Notes: generated by a model not told the origin, from the letters alone. 37,419 nucleotides of DNA from an uncultured Eubacteriales bacterium (GCA_900317565.1 ONHI01000027.1:1-37419); one strand, 5' to 3'. Positions 24,749 through 32,188 are shown, counted from the stretch's first letter. Made by a program: numbers and translations.

Positions 24749-24837
24749 GGCGGCTTGCCGGAAGGAACCATTGAACGAGCCTGGCTGGCCGCGATGTGGA
24801 CAGCCAGCGAAGTTCCTGGTTCAACAGGCAAGCCGCC
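24749..24837 (-). repeat. Structured module, subfamily I copy C2
   Basis: On the minus strand: arms GGCGGCTTGCC/GGCAAGCCGCC, second helix GAACCA/TGGTTC, third helix TGGCTG/CAGCCA and loop TCCACATCGCGGC. Both closing loop positions differ from A1. Confidence 0.85.
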
Positions 24838-24936
24838 AAAAATCTGCGTTCCCCGTTTCCCCGAACGGAGGGATGCTTTTCAAACGAAGCCCTTCAACAG
24901 AAAAGTAATCCCCCAGTCGGGACGAAAAAACTTGTC

Positions 24937-25257
24937 CTATTCTCCCTGCCGCTCCAGCAGGTGGTCGATCATGATATCTATAATCTTCAGGTCGGAGTAG
25001 TTCAGCTTGTCCAGCTTCTCCCAGATGGCGTTCCGGGCCCTGCTCTTGTCGGGGTTGTCGTCGAAAAAGTCCATGGGCGAGATGCCAAAATAGTCGAAGA
25101 TGTTGTACAGCTGCTTCAGGGAGGGCAGCGCCTTGCCCGATGATATGCTCTGTATATAGCCCTTGCTCATGCCAAGGTCCAGGCTCATCTGGTACTCCGA
25201 AACGCCCTTATCCATGCGCAGTCTGGTGATCCGTGTTCGCACAAAATCAGTATCCAA
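24937..25257 (-). CDS. Xre-family transcriptional regulator
   Basis: The product has 106 residues. The helix-turn-helix occupies about 8-62 (ITRLRMDKGVSEYQMSLDLG, SKGYIQSISSGKALPS), followed by a helical tail (KLNYSDLKIIDIMIDHLLE). The pattern is common in clostridial regulators beginning MDTDFVRTRI. The start is TTG at 25257, with AGGTGG six bases upstream. It diverges from the Xre gene at 25390 across a palindromic spacer. The GC content is like the core genes, unlike the island at 22.3-24.2 kb. Target genes are unknown. Confidence 0.85.
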   Translation of the reverse strand: MDTDFVRTRITRLRMDKGVSEYQMSLDLGMSKGYIQSISSGKALPSLKQLYNIFDYFGISPMDFFDDNPDKSRARNAIWEKLDKLNYSDLKIIDIMIDHLLERQGE

Positions 25258-25318
25258 AATAGACCACCTACCTTCTAAAGATAGGATAACAAAATATTAT
25301 TTTTTTAATTACTGTTTT

Positions 25319-25371
25319 AAATTGCTAAATTTGTCAAAGCTGTGCTATAATACCGCTGTAATTAGCAATTT
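25319..25371. promoter_or_regulatory. Divergent promoter region with inverted repeat
   Basis: AAATTGCTAA (25319-25328) and TTAGCAATTT (25362-25371) are perfect complements. They bracket a plus-strand promoter TTGCTA (25322-25327), 18 bp, TATAAT (25346-25351, extended by TG). A TTGACA on the minus strand (25332-25337) could be the -35 of the divergent gene, with a poor -10. The arms are likely operator half-sites. Confidence 0.6.
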
Positions 25372-25389
25372 TGGGGAGGTGTATCTGAT

Positions 25390-25686
25390 TTGAATGGTAA
25401 TAATGTGGATTTTATGTCGATGGGGAAGCGTATTCGCCAGGTGCGGGAGGAGTTGAACCTGACACAGAGCGCGCTCGCGGCCAAGGTGCGTACTTCCACT
25501 TCCTTCGTCGGACACCTCGAGCGCGGCGAGAAGCTGCCATCCCTGGAAGTGTTCTGCCGCTTCTGCGAGGCGCTGGGCGTCACCGCGGATTACCTGCTTT
25601 GCGGACGCAAGCACATGTGCAATAAGGCCGACTGCGGCGTGGTGAAGGACCTGGCCGAGCTGGTGGAGCAGTACAGGGGCGAATAG
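25390..25686 (+). CDS. Xre-family transcriptional regulator with C-terminal cysteines
   Basis: The product has 98 residues: a helix-turn-helix (about 12-67: RIRQVREELNLTQSALAAKV, SFVGHLERGEKLPSLEVF) and a short tail with three cysteines (CGRKHMCNKADC) that could bind metal or sense redox state; this is speculation. The start is TTG at 25390 with GGGAGG 10 bp upstream; ATG codons 8 and 10 residues later lack a binding site. Expression is likely from the promoter in the divergent spacer. The gene is followed by a repeat hairpin and a bidirectional terminator. Confidence 0.85.
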   Translation: MNGNNVDFMSMGKRIRQVREELNLTQSALAAKVRTSTSFVGHLERGEKLPSLEVFCRFCEALGVTADYLLCGRKHMCNKADCGVVKDLAELVEQYRGE

Positions 25687-25697
25687 AAAAATGTGGA

Positions 25698-25728
25698 TTC
25701 TTCGCCGCGCTCAGAATGATGCGCGGCG
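25698..25728. repeat. Half-copy of the dispersed ATTCTTCGC repeat turned into a hairpin
   Basis: ATTCTTCGCCGCGCTCAGAAT resembles the common repeat in shortened form (25698-25718). CGCCGCGC and GCGCGGCG (25703-25728) form a perfect 8-bp stem. Confidence 0.6.
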
Positions 25729-25731
25729 ATA

Positions 25732-25769
25732 AAACAGCGCCGGGAGCCGCAATGGCCCCGGCGCTGTTT
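25732..25769. terminator. Bidirectional terminator between Xre gene and bglucosidase gene
   Basis: AAACAGCGCCGGG pairs with CCCGGCGCTGTTT around a 12-nt loop. The A/T ends serve both converging genes. Confidence 0.85.
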
Positions 25770-25778
25770 GACGCTTTA

Positions 25779-28193
25779 TCAATCCAGCTTCAGGATCAGG
25801 CCCAGTATGTGGCGCGCGGCGCGCTCCATCTGCTCCCGGGTCAGCACACCCTTCTCCATGGCCGCCAGCAGCCTGTCGGGGAAGCCGGCGCCCATCTTGA
25901 CGTCGTTGCCGGCGGCGCACTCCTTGTAGTGCTCGCCGCAGGTCCACCAGTCGGTGGTGACCATGCCCTCGTAGCCCCACTCCTCCCGGAGGATGCCGTT
26001 CAGCAGGTCGGCGTTCTCGCTGGCGCGGTGGCCGTTGATGATGTTGTAGCTGGTCATGATGCTCCACACATCGTAATCCCTGCAGATGATCTCAAAGGCC
26101 TTCAGGTAGATCTCGCGGATGGCGCGCTCGGAGGCCCGGGAATCCGACTCCTTGCGGTTGCTCTCCTTGTTGTTCAGCGCCAGGTGCTTCGCCGTGGCGG
26201 CCACGCCGTTGCTCTGCACGCCCCGCACCATCGCGCCGGCCAGGTGGCCCGTGAGCAGCGGGTCCTCGGAATAATATTCGAAATTGCGGCCGCACAGCGG
26301 GTTGCGGTGAATGTTCACGGCGGGGGCCAGCCACACGGCGATGTTGTTCTCCTTGACCTCCTCGCCGGCGGCGCGGCCCACGGCCTCGGTGACCTCGGCG
26401 TCCCAGGTGCAGGCCAGCAGGCAGGCGCAGGGGAACGCGGTGGTGACCACGCCCACCTCGGGCTGTATGCGCAGGCCCGCGGGGCCGTCGGCGGTCATGG
26501 CGTTGGGCACGCCGTAGCCGGGCAGGTTGCCGTAGCCGAAGGTGTTGGCCACGCCCGTGTTGGGCTGTCCGCCCAGCAGCCAGGCCAGGTCCTCGTCGGA
26601 GAGCTGCGCGATGAAGGCGTCCAGCGTCGCCTCGCCCTTCGCCACGTCGATCAGCTGTATGTCGTCCCGCTTCCCGATGCGGCTGACGGAGGGCACGGCC
26701 CGCGTCGCCGGCATCACCCAGCCGGACTCCATCTCGCTCATGTGCTCCAGCGCGTCGGCGTTGGGATCGTTGGGCGTGCCCTGGGGCAGCTTTTCATAGC
26801 TGCCGTCGGCCAGCATGCGCTTCTCCAGCTGGGTGGGGGCCATGCGCTGCTTCAGCTGCTCCACGACGCGCAGGCTCTCCAGCCTCCAGCAGAAATCCGC
26901 CTGGGGCGCGCGCACGTCGGTGCCCACGAAGAAGCGGTATTCGCCCGGCTCCAGCAGCCACGCGGACTTCTGGACCTTGCCCAGATCGTCGTAGGAGGCC
27001 ATGCGGTTCACGGGCACGCGCACCTCCACGCGCTGGCTCTCCCCGGGCAGCAGCCTGCGGGTCTTCTGCCAGCCGCCCAGCTGGCGGGCGGGCTTGCCCA
27101 GCTTGCCCTGGGGCGCGGAGAAGTAGACCTGCACGACCTCCCGGCCCGGATAGGCGCCGGCGTTGGTCACGGTCAGCGCGGCGGTGATCACCTCGCCGTC
27201 GGCGCGGAATTCGGGCTTGGACAGCTCGAAGCGGGTGTAGCTCAGGCCGAAGCCGAAGGGATAGTTTACCTTTTCGGCCGCGCCGGGGATGGTCTCGAAG
27301 TAGCGGTAGCCCACGTAGATGTCGTCCTCATAGTCCACGAAGTCGTCGGAGGCGTAGAACCCCGGCGAGGAGGGATAGTCCTCCAGGGACGCGGCGAAGG
27401 TGTCCGCCAGCTTGCCCGACGGTGTCTCGATGCCCAGCAGCAGCTCCGCCTCGGCCAGGCCGCCCTCCAGGCCCGCCTGCCAGGCCATCAGCGCGGCGTC
27501 GATGGCGGGATCGTCCTTGAACCAGCTGGTGTCAAACACGCCGCCCACGTTCAGCACCACCACCACGCGGTCGAAGGCGGCCTTCACCTTCTCCACCATG
27601 GCGATCTCGGCGTCGGTCAGCACGAAGTCCCCCTTGGGGAACATGTCCTGGCAGAGCATGAAGGACGGGTTCTCGTACCAGACGCCCTTGTGCTTCTCGA
27701 TGGTGTCAAAGGCGCTCTTGCGGTCCCAGCCCTCGCTGGAGAAGCGGCTGATGGAGATCACGGCCACGTCCGCAAAGGCGGCGGCCCGCTTCACCAGGTC
27801 GTCCGGCAGCTCCGGCTCGTCCACGGCCCCGGGCACGAGGCCCTCGGCGTAGCGGGCGCTGACGTGGGCGCGATAGAAATCGTCCGTCTCGCCGAACAGC
27901 GTCACCCTTTCGGGATAGGCCTTCATGCCGTCGGAGAGGTTGTGGACGTAGGGCACGGTCACGTCGCCGCTGCCGCCGCCGCCCTTCACGTAGTCGAAGG
28001 TGCCCTTGCCGAACAGCGCCACCTTCGCGCCGCGGCGCAGCGGCAGGCAGCCGTCCTCGTTCTTCAGCAGCACCATGCCCTCCCGGGCGGCGTTCTTGCT
28101 CAGCAGGATGTGCGCCTGCCCGGCGGTCAGCTTTTCGCCGTTCGCGCCCAGGGGCAGGTTGGGGATGTACTTGATGCGGGACCACTTGTTCAT
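25779..28193 (-). CDS. Glycoside hydrolase family 3, circularly permuted (beta-glucosidase-like)
   Basis: The product has 804 residues and should release terminal sugars from beta-glycosides. It has no signal peptide, so it is likely cytoplasmic. Domains are in permuted order. The GH3 C-terminal alpha/beta domain comes first (about 20-330: REGMVLLKNEDGCLPL, VVVLNVGGVFD, PFGFGLSYTRF). A Fn3-like domain follows (about 340-430), and the TIM-barrel domain is last (about 510-804: TADGPAGLR, GRNFEYYSEDP, KHLALNN). The likely nucleophile is Asp748 in VTTDWW. Permuted GH3 enzymes are known from gut and rumen Clostridia. ATG 28193 has AGGAGG. pgsA lies 19 bp upstream on the same strand; a functional link is not obvious. 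No sugar transporter is adjacent. Confidence 0.95.
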   Translation of the reverse strand: MNKWSRIKYIPNLPLGANGEKLTAGQAHILLSKNAAREGMVLLKNEDGCLPLRRGAKVALFGKGTFDYVKGGGGSGDVTVPYVHNLSDGMKAYPERVTLFGETDDFYRAHVSARYAEGLVPGAVDEPELPDDLVKRAAAFADVAVISISRFSSEGWDRKSAFDTIEKHKGVWYENPSFMLCQDMFPKGDFVLTDAEIAMVEKVKAAFDRVVVVLNVGGVFDTSWFKDDPAIDAALMAWQAGLEGGLAEAELLLGIETPSGKLADTFAASLEDYPSSPGFYASDDFVDYEDDIYVGYRYFETIPGAAEKVNYPFGFGLSYTRFELSKPEFRADGEVITAALTVTNAGAYPGREVVQVYFSAPQGKLGKPARQLGGWQKTRRLLPGESQRVEVRVPVNRMASYDDLGKVQKSAWLLEPGEYRFFVGTDVRAPQADFCWRLESLRVVEQLKQRMAPTQLEKRMLADGSYEKLPQGTPNDPNADALEHMSEMESGWVMPATRAVPSVSRIGKRDDIQLIDVAKGEATLDAFIAQLSDEDLAWLLGGQPNTGVANTFGYGNLPGYGVPNAMTADGPAGLRIQPEVGVVTTAFPCACLLACTWDAEVTEAVGRAAGEEVKENNIAVWLAPAVNIHRNPLCGRNFEYYSEDPLLTGHLAGAMVRGVQSNGVAATAKHLALNNKESNRKESDSRASERAIREIYLKAFEIICRDYDVWSIMTSYNIINGHRASENADLLNGILREEWGYEGMVTTDWWTCGEHYKECAAGNDVKMGAGFPDRLLAAMEKGVLTREQMERAARHILGLILKLD

Positions 28194-28212
28194 GATAGCA
28201 TCCTCCTGTATA

Positions 28213-28773
28213 TTACATGTCCTTGATGCAATCCCAGTTCTTGACGATATAATCCGCGCCGCTGACGACGGTCAGCGCCAGCGCGACGTACATCAGCACC
28301 CGGGCGAAGATCTCCCCGCCCTGGCCCAGCGGCGAGGCCTCCGGGCCCGCCACGGACACCAGCAGCATCAGCGCGATGGTGCTTACCATCTGGAACACGG
28401 TCTTCAGCTTGCCCAGCGGCCCAGCGGCAATCACGCGCCCGTTCTCCACCGCCACCAGCCGGAAGCCGCTGACCAGGAATTCCCGGGCGAGCATCAGTAT
28501 GCACACCCAGTCCGGCATGCGGCCCTGGGCGGTCAGCACCACCATGGCGCTCATCACCAGCAGCTTGTCGGCGATGGGGTCCATGAACTTGCCGAAGTTG
28601 GTGACCAGGTTGCGGGACCGGGCGATGCGCCCGTCCAGCGAATCGGTGATGCAGGCGACGATGTAGATGGCCACCGCGATCATCTGCATGCCCAGGCCCT
28701 CCAGCTTTGCGAACAGCACGAAGAAGGGGATCAGGCATACGCGCAGCATCGTCAGCTTGTTGGGAAGATTCAT
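28213..28773 (-). CDS. pgsA: CDP-diacylglycerol-glycerol-3-phosphate 3-phosphatidyltransferase
   Basis: This enzyme makes phosphatidylglycerophosphate in the membrane. The product has 186 residues with several membrane segments and the complete CDP-alcohol phosphotransferase motif: Asp44, Asp47-Gly48, Ala51-Arg52, Gly61, Asp65 and Asp69. The start is ATG 28773 (MNLPNKLTMLR) with AGGAGAG upstream. The frame continues 39 codons further up, but those codons lie in a dispersed repeat (translated as …RCAQDD…RHAERSEESA) and should not be annotated as protein. The order rimO then pgsA is conserved in Clostridia. Confidence 0.95.
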   Translation of the reverse strand: MNLPNKLTMLRVCLIPFFVLFAKLEGLGMQMIAVAIYIVACITDSLDGRIARSRNLVTNFGKFMDPIADKLLVMSAMVVLTAQGRMPDWVCILMLAREFLVSGFRLVAVENGRVIAAGPLGKLKTVFQMVSTIALMLLVSVAGPEASPLGQGGEIFARVLMYVALALTVVSGADYIVKNWDCIKDM

Positions 28774-28812
28774 AACGCTCTCCTTTGGCGGGGTCATTGC
28801 CGTTGGGGATGA

Positions 28813-28888
28813 GTAAGCGGATTCTTCGCTTCGCTCAGCATGACGGCGTTGCGCTGTCGTGTCATCCTGAGCGCAGCGAAGGATCTGC
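28813..28888. repeat. Dispersed GTCATCCTGAGCG repeat pair
   Basis: GATTCTTCGCTTCGCTCAGC (within 28813-28844) faces GTCATCCTGAGCGCAGCGAA (from 28861) in inverted orientation, forming a hairpin between rimO and pgsA. It is the same family as 7298-7420. Confidence 0.8.
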
Positions 28889-28929
28889 ATCCTTTGGCTC
28901 TCTCCCTTAGGCGGTAAGTCACTCGGGTC

Positions 28930-30267
28930 TCATTCCAGCACGTCGCCCTCCAGGTCGTAGGCGTCCGCGCCGGTGATCTCCACGTTCACGTATTCGCCGG
29001 GGCTCAATTCCCGGCCAGGCCCGGCAACGTTCAACCAGATGCAGCCGTCGCTCTCCGGGGCCTCCAGCAGGCTGCGCCCGTAGAAGCGGCCGCTCTCCTC
29101 GTCGAAGCCGTCCACCAGCACCTCGCAGCGGGTGCCGATGCGGGCCTCGTTGATCTCCATCGATATGGACTGTTGCAGCATCATCAGCTGGTCCAGCCGC
29201 GCGTTCTTCACGTCCTCGTCCACCTGCTCCGGCATCTTCGCCGCCGGGGTGCCCTCCTCGGCGGAGTAGGTGAACGCGCCCAGCCGGTCGAAGCGGGCCT
29301 GCTTCACGAAGTCCAGCAGCGTCTGGAACTGCGCGTCCGTCTCGCCGGGGAAGCCCACGATCATCGTGGTGCGCAGTATGATGCCCCGCCGGTGGCACTC
29401 GGCCACGCGGCTCTTGATCCAGTCCGCGCTGCCGCGCCGGTTCATGCGCTTCAGCAGGTCGTCGTCGATGTGCTGCAGCGGCAGATCCAGGTAGGGCGCG
29501 ACCTTCGGCAGCCGCTGGATCGCGTCCAGCAGCCGGTCCTCGGTGCTGTCGGGATAGCAGTACAGCACCCGCACCCAGTGGACCTTTTCGATGGCGCTCA
29601 CGGCCTCCAGCAGCTCCGGCAGCATGTAGTGCCCGTCCCCCAGGTCGCAGCCGTAGCGGCTGGTGTCCTGGGCGATCAGCGTGATCTCCGTCACGCCGCC
29701 CTCGGCCAGCGCGCGGCATTCGCTCACGATGTCGTCGAAGGGCCGGGAGCTGTAGCCGCCGCGGATCAGCGGTATCGCGCAGTAGGTGCAGCGGTTGTCG
29801 CAGCCGTCGGAGATCTTCACGTAGGCGCTGTAGCCCGGGGTGGTCAGCACCCGGGGCGTGTGCAAAAACCGCGCGCCGTTGGCGGTGTAGCAGGGGCGCT
29901 CCCGGCGGTCCGCGGCGTCCATCATCTCGAACAGCCGCGCGTACTCCGCCACGCCCAGTATGCCGTCGATCTCCGGAATCTCCGCCATCAGCGCGTCGGG
30001 ATAGCGCTGGGCCAGGCAGCCGGTGACGAACAGCTTCTTGTCGCCCTGCTTTTTGTACTGGGCCATCTCGAAGATCGCCTCGATGGATTCCTCCTTGGCG
30101 CTCTCGATGAAGCCGCAGGTGTTCACGAACAGCACGTCCGCCTCGGCGGGGTCGCTGACGATCTCAAAGCCGCGCTCCCGCAGCATGCCCAGCATGTTTT
30201 CGCTGTCCACGCGGTTCTTCGCGCAGCCCAGGGATACGAGTCCGACTTTTTTCATGTTATTTGCCAT
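28930..30267 (-). CDS. rimO: Ribosomal protein S12 methylthiotransferase RimO
   Basis: This enzyme methylthiolates an aspartate of ribosomal protein S12. The product has 445 residues: the N-terminal UPF0004 domain with cluster cysteines 15, 51 and 84 (SLGCAKNRVDSE opening), then the radical SAM motif CDNRCTYC (Cys156, 160, 163) followed by AIPLIRGGYSSRP. A C-terminal TRAM domain follows (about 375-440). The opening VSLGCAKNRVDSE is the RimO rather than MiaB pattern. ATG 30267 overlaps coaD by 11 bp; a second ATG at 30255 is also possible. It is co-transcribed with coaD. Confidence 0.96.
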   Translation of the reverse strand: MANNMKKVGLVSLGCAKNRVDSENMLGMLRERGFEIVSDPAEADVLFVNTCGFIESAKEESIEAIFEMAQYKKQGDKKLFVTGCLAQRYPDALMAEIPEIDGILGVAEYARLFEMMDAADRRERPCYTANGARFLHTPRVLTTPGYSAYVKISDGCDNRCTYCAIPLIRGGYSSRPFDDIVSECRALAEGGVTEITLIAQDTSRYGCDLGDGHYMLPELLEAVSAIEKVHWVRVLYCYPDSTEDRLLDAIQRLPKVAPYLDLPLQHIDDDLLKRMNRRGSADWIKSRVAECHRRGIILRTTMIVGFPGETDAQFQTLLDFVKQARFDRLGAFTYSAEEGTPAAKMPEQVDEDVKNARLDQLMMLQQSISMEINEARIGTRCEVLVDGFDEESGRFYGRSLLEAPESDGCIWLNVAGPGRELSPGEYVNVEITGADAYDLEGDVLE

Positions 30268-30757
30268 ATTTGCCGTTTTCCTGTTCTGTAATTTCGATCA
30301 TCCCCGCCACCGCCTCCGGCAGGAAATCCCCGACGCCCTTCCCAAAGGCCAGCAGCTCGCGGATCATGCTGGAGGATATGGCGGGCTCGTCGCTGCGCAG
30401 GTAGATGGATTCCAGCTGCGGATTGATCAGGTGGTTGATCTGGGCGATGTTCTCCTCGTAGTTGTAATCCATGTTGTTGCGCAGGCCCCGCACATACCAG
30501 CGGATGCCGTTCGCGGCGCAATAGTCCGCCACCAGCCCGGTGTGCAGCACCGCCCGGGCGTTCAGCCCGTCGGCGTCCAGCGCCGCCTGTATGGCGTCGC
30601 GCATGGCGTCCGCGTCGAAGCTGCGCCGCTTTCCGGTGTTCACGGCGATCATCACCACCACCTCGTCGAACAGCGCCGCCGCCTTGCGCACGATGTCGTG
30701 ATGGCCGTTGGTGTAGGGATCGAAGGAGCCCGCGTACAGGGCGATTTTGTGGGACAT
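30257..30757 (-). CDS. coaD: Phosphopantetheine adenylyltransferase
   Basis: This enzyme carries out the penultimate step of coenzyme A synthesis, joining 4'-phosphopantetheine and ATP. The product has 166 residues, a nucleotidyltransferase fold with GSFDPYTNGHHD (10-21), RGLRNNMDYNYE and the ISSSMIRE signature. ATG 30757 was chosen: GGAGG lies seven bases upstream, while the ATG two codons earlier is too close to it. It overlaps rimO by 11 bp and follows the PHP gene by 13 bp, so the three form one operon. Confidence 0.96.
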   Translation of the reverse strand: MSHKIALYAGSFDPYTNGHHDIVRKAAALFDEVVVMIAVNTGKRRSFDADAMRDAIQAALDADGLNARAVLHTGLVADYCAANGIRWYVRGLRNNMDYNYEENIAQINHLINPQLESIYLRSDEPAISSSMIRELLAFGKGVGDFLPEAVAGMIEITEQENGKYGK

Positions 30758-30770
30758 TTCCATTCCTCCG

Positions 30771-31592
30771 TCAAAGCGGGTATTCCGCGGGTTCGCCGCC
30801 CCGGTATTCCCAGGCGGTCCTGAAGCCGCAGGCCTTCGCCAGGGCGACGGCGTCCGTAAATCCGCAGTCCAGCCAATCCGAATTGTGGCAGTCGCTGGAG
30901 AACAGTATCCGCCCGCCGCAGGCCGCGATCCGGCGCAGCATGGCCTCGCCGGGATAGGGCCTTGTGCGATAGCCCTTGGCGACAGCCCCGGTGTTGATCT
31001 CGATCAGCCTGCCGCTGCGGGCGGCCAGCTCCGCGCATTCCAGCGCGGGCGCGAGATAGCGCGGGTCGGCGTCGTCGAACAGGTCCCGGGCCTCGTTGAA
31101 CTTCATCACCAGCTCGATGTGGCCCAGTATGTCCGCGCCGGTGCCCTCGACGGACTGGCAGACCGTGCGGAAGTAGTCCCGGCACAGGGCATACATGTCC
31201 CCGCCGTACAGCGTCCGGCAGGCCTCGACCTGCCTTTCCCGGGTCGCGTCCACGCACCAAAGCTGCCCGTCCTTCGGAACATAGTGCACCGATTCGATCC
31301 AGTAATCGTATTCCGACACGTTGGCCGGGGACAGCCAGTCGTGCTCGTAGCCCAGCAGCACGTGGATCCGCCCCGCGTATTCTTCCTTCAGGCGCCGGAT
31401 CTCATTCCGGTATCGGGGCTCCGTCTCCACGGGCATGGAGCAGTCGTCGTAGTCCGCGTGGCCGTGGTCGGAAAAGCCCAGCGTGTGAAAGCCCTTCGCC
31501 AGGGCCGCGCGCAGCATCCCCTCGGCGGTGTCGCGCCCGTCGGAGAAGGTGGTGTGGGTATGAACGTTTGATAAAATCCGATATACTTCCAT
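30771..31592 (-). CDS. PHP-domain phosphatase, histidinol-phosphatase (HisJ/HisK)-like
   Basis: The product has 273 residues. The metal-binding motifs of the PHP family are present: SNVHTHTTFSDG (8-19), FSDHGHADY, YEHDW, GHIELVMKF, EINTG and SSDCHNSDWL. This subgroup includes HisK-type histidinol-phosphate phosphatases; no other his gene is in the window, so the substrate is uncertain. ATG 31592 lies only seven bases after a perfect -10 box and has no ribosome binding site, and no other start precedes the conserved H-T-H motif, so the mRNA is probably leaderless. It heads an operon with coaD and rimO. Confidence 0.88.
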   Translation of the reverse strand: MEVYRILSNVHTHTTFSDGRDTAEGMLRAALAKGFHTLGFSDHGHADYDDCSMPVETEPRYRNEIRRLKEEYAGRIHVLLGYEHDWLSPANVSEYDYWIESVHYVPKDGQLWCVDATRERQVEACRTLYGGDMYALCRDYFRTVCQSVEGTGADILGHIELVMKFNEARDLFDDADPRYLAPALECAELAARSGRLIEINTGAVAKGYRTRPYPGEAMLRRIAACGGRILFSSDCHNSDWLDCGFTDAVALAKACGFRTAWEYRGGEPAEYPL

Positions 31593-31599
31593 ATTAAGT

Positions 31600-31629
31600 A
31601 TTATAAGGTCTATCGGCGATGCGTGTCAA
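31600..31629 (-). promoter_or_regulatory. Consensus promoter producing a leaderless PHP-coaD-rimO mRNA
   Basis: On the minus strand TTGACA (31624-31629), 18 bp, TATAAT (31600-31605). The start codon A is at 31592, about where transcription should begin. Confidence 0.8.
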
Positions 31630-31662
31630 CCAAAAAGCCGCCCGTTTCGGGCGGCTTTTTGG
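31630..31662. terminator. Terminator after the YegP-like gene
   Basis: CCAAAAAGCCGCCCG and CGGGCGGCTTTTTGG form a perfect stem with a 3-nt loop. A and T runs make it usable in both directions. It directly abuts the next promoter. Confidence 0.92.
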
Positions 31663-31679
31663 CGGCGAGGGGGAATTTA

Positions 31680-32063
31680 TTATTTGTCCCCGGCGTCCAC
31701 GACCACGATGGGGGCGTCCGGCGCGTTCTTCGCGATGCTGGCGATGCCCTTCTTGGCGCTGGCCTTGGCCTTGTAGGCCTCGGACTTGCCGATGATCTGG
31801 CCGTTGGCGGCCTTCATGCGGAAGCGGAACTCGCCGCCCTTGTCCTTGTAGAGCTCGAACTTCGGGTGGGCCTGCTTCTCGTCCCGGGTCTGGTCCTCGA
31901 TCAGCGCGCCCGCGTTCTTCTTGACGGAGGCGATGCCGTTTTCACAGGCAGACTGGGTGGTGTAGGTCTCGGAGGCGGTGAGTATGACCTCGCCGTTGGA
32001 GGCTTTCAGATTGAAGGTGAATTCGCCGTTTTTCGCGGTGGTGATGATAAACTTGCCGGCCAT
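31680..32063 (-). CDS. YegP-like protein with two DUF1508 repeats
   Basis: The product has 127 residues and two tandem units (about 1-60 and 68-125), each with the DUF1508 pattern: GEFTFNLKASNGEVIL…SACENGIASVKKNA, and GEFRFRMKAANGQIIG…SAKKGIASIAKNA. Each quoted pattern is a contraction. The family is small, soluble and of unknown function. ATG 32063 has AAGGGG eight bases upstream; an ATG six codons earlier overlaps the binding site and is rejected. It is monocistronic, with its own consensus promoter and a strong terminator, which suggests high expression. Confidence 0.9.
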   Translation of the reverse strand: MAGKFIITTAKNGEFTFNLKASNGEVILTASETYTTQSACENGIASVKKNAGALIEDQTRDEKQAHPKFELYKDKGGEFRFRMKAANGQIIGKSEAYKAKASAKKGIASIAKNAPDAPIVVVDAGDK

Positions 32064-32113
32064 GGTGATATCCCCTTTCAATTATTTGTTATAGCGGAAT
32101 TACAACTGATTAT

Positions 32114-32142
32114 AGTATACAGGGAATGGCGGCAAATGTCAA
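32114..32142 (-). promoter_or_regulatory. Consensus promoter of the YegP-like gene
   Basis: On the minus strand TTGACA (32137-32142), 17 bp, TATACT (32114-32119), about 50 bp upstream of the start codon. Confidence 0.82.
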
Positions 32143-32165
32143 TTTGAAATCGCCTGTTTTTGTCG

Positions 32166-32188
32166 AAAAAACCCCAAAAAACCGGGGA
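32166..32188 (-). terminator. Weak terminator after the rRNA methyltransferase gene
   Basis: On the minus strand CCCC and GGGG flank an 8-nt loop and are followed by six T. The stem is short, so read-through is likely. Confidence 0.45.

Larger units (their letters stand above)
24290..24890. repeat. Composite hairpin element C
   Basis: The 724-bp gap between two Xre genes is filled by repeat blocks. In order they are a hairpin CTTCCCCAC/GTGGGGAAG (24301-24322), module II (24360-24447, plus), hairpins including CCTCCCCAC/GTGGGGAGG (24482-24503), and CGACCACATC/GATGTGGTCG (24536-24580). Then come the palindrome GGAAAATGTCC/GGACATTTTCC (24640-24664) and module I in reverse (24749-24837). This is element A read from the other strand. 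Homology with A continues past module I into the right flank up to about 24890 (GGGATGCTTTT side). Confidence 0.85.

Noticed and set aside
24290-24890. CRISPR array
   Set aside because: Repeats are few, inverted, of unequal spacing and contain hairpins; no regular spacers and no cas genes.
28774-28890. N-terminal extension of pgsA and small frames reading RCAQDD, AERSEESA or LSEAKDL
   Set aside because: These are translations of dispersed repeats; the true pgsA start has its own ribosome binding site and begins at the conserved protein.
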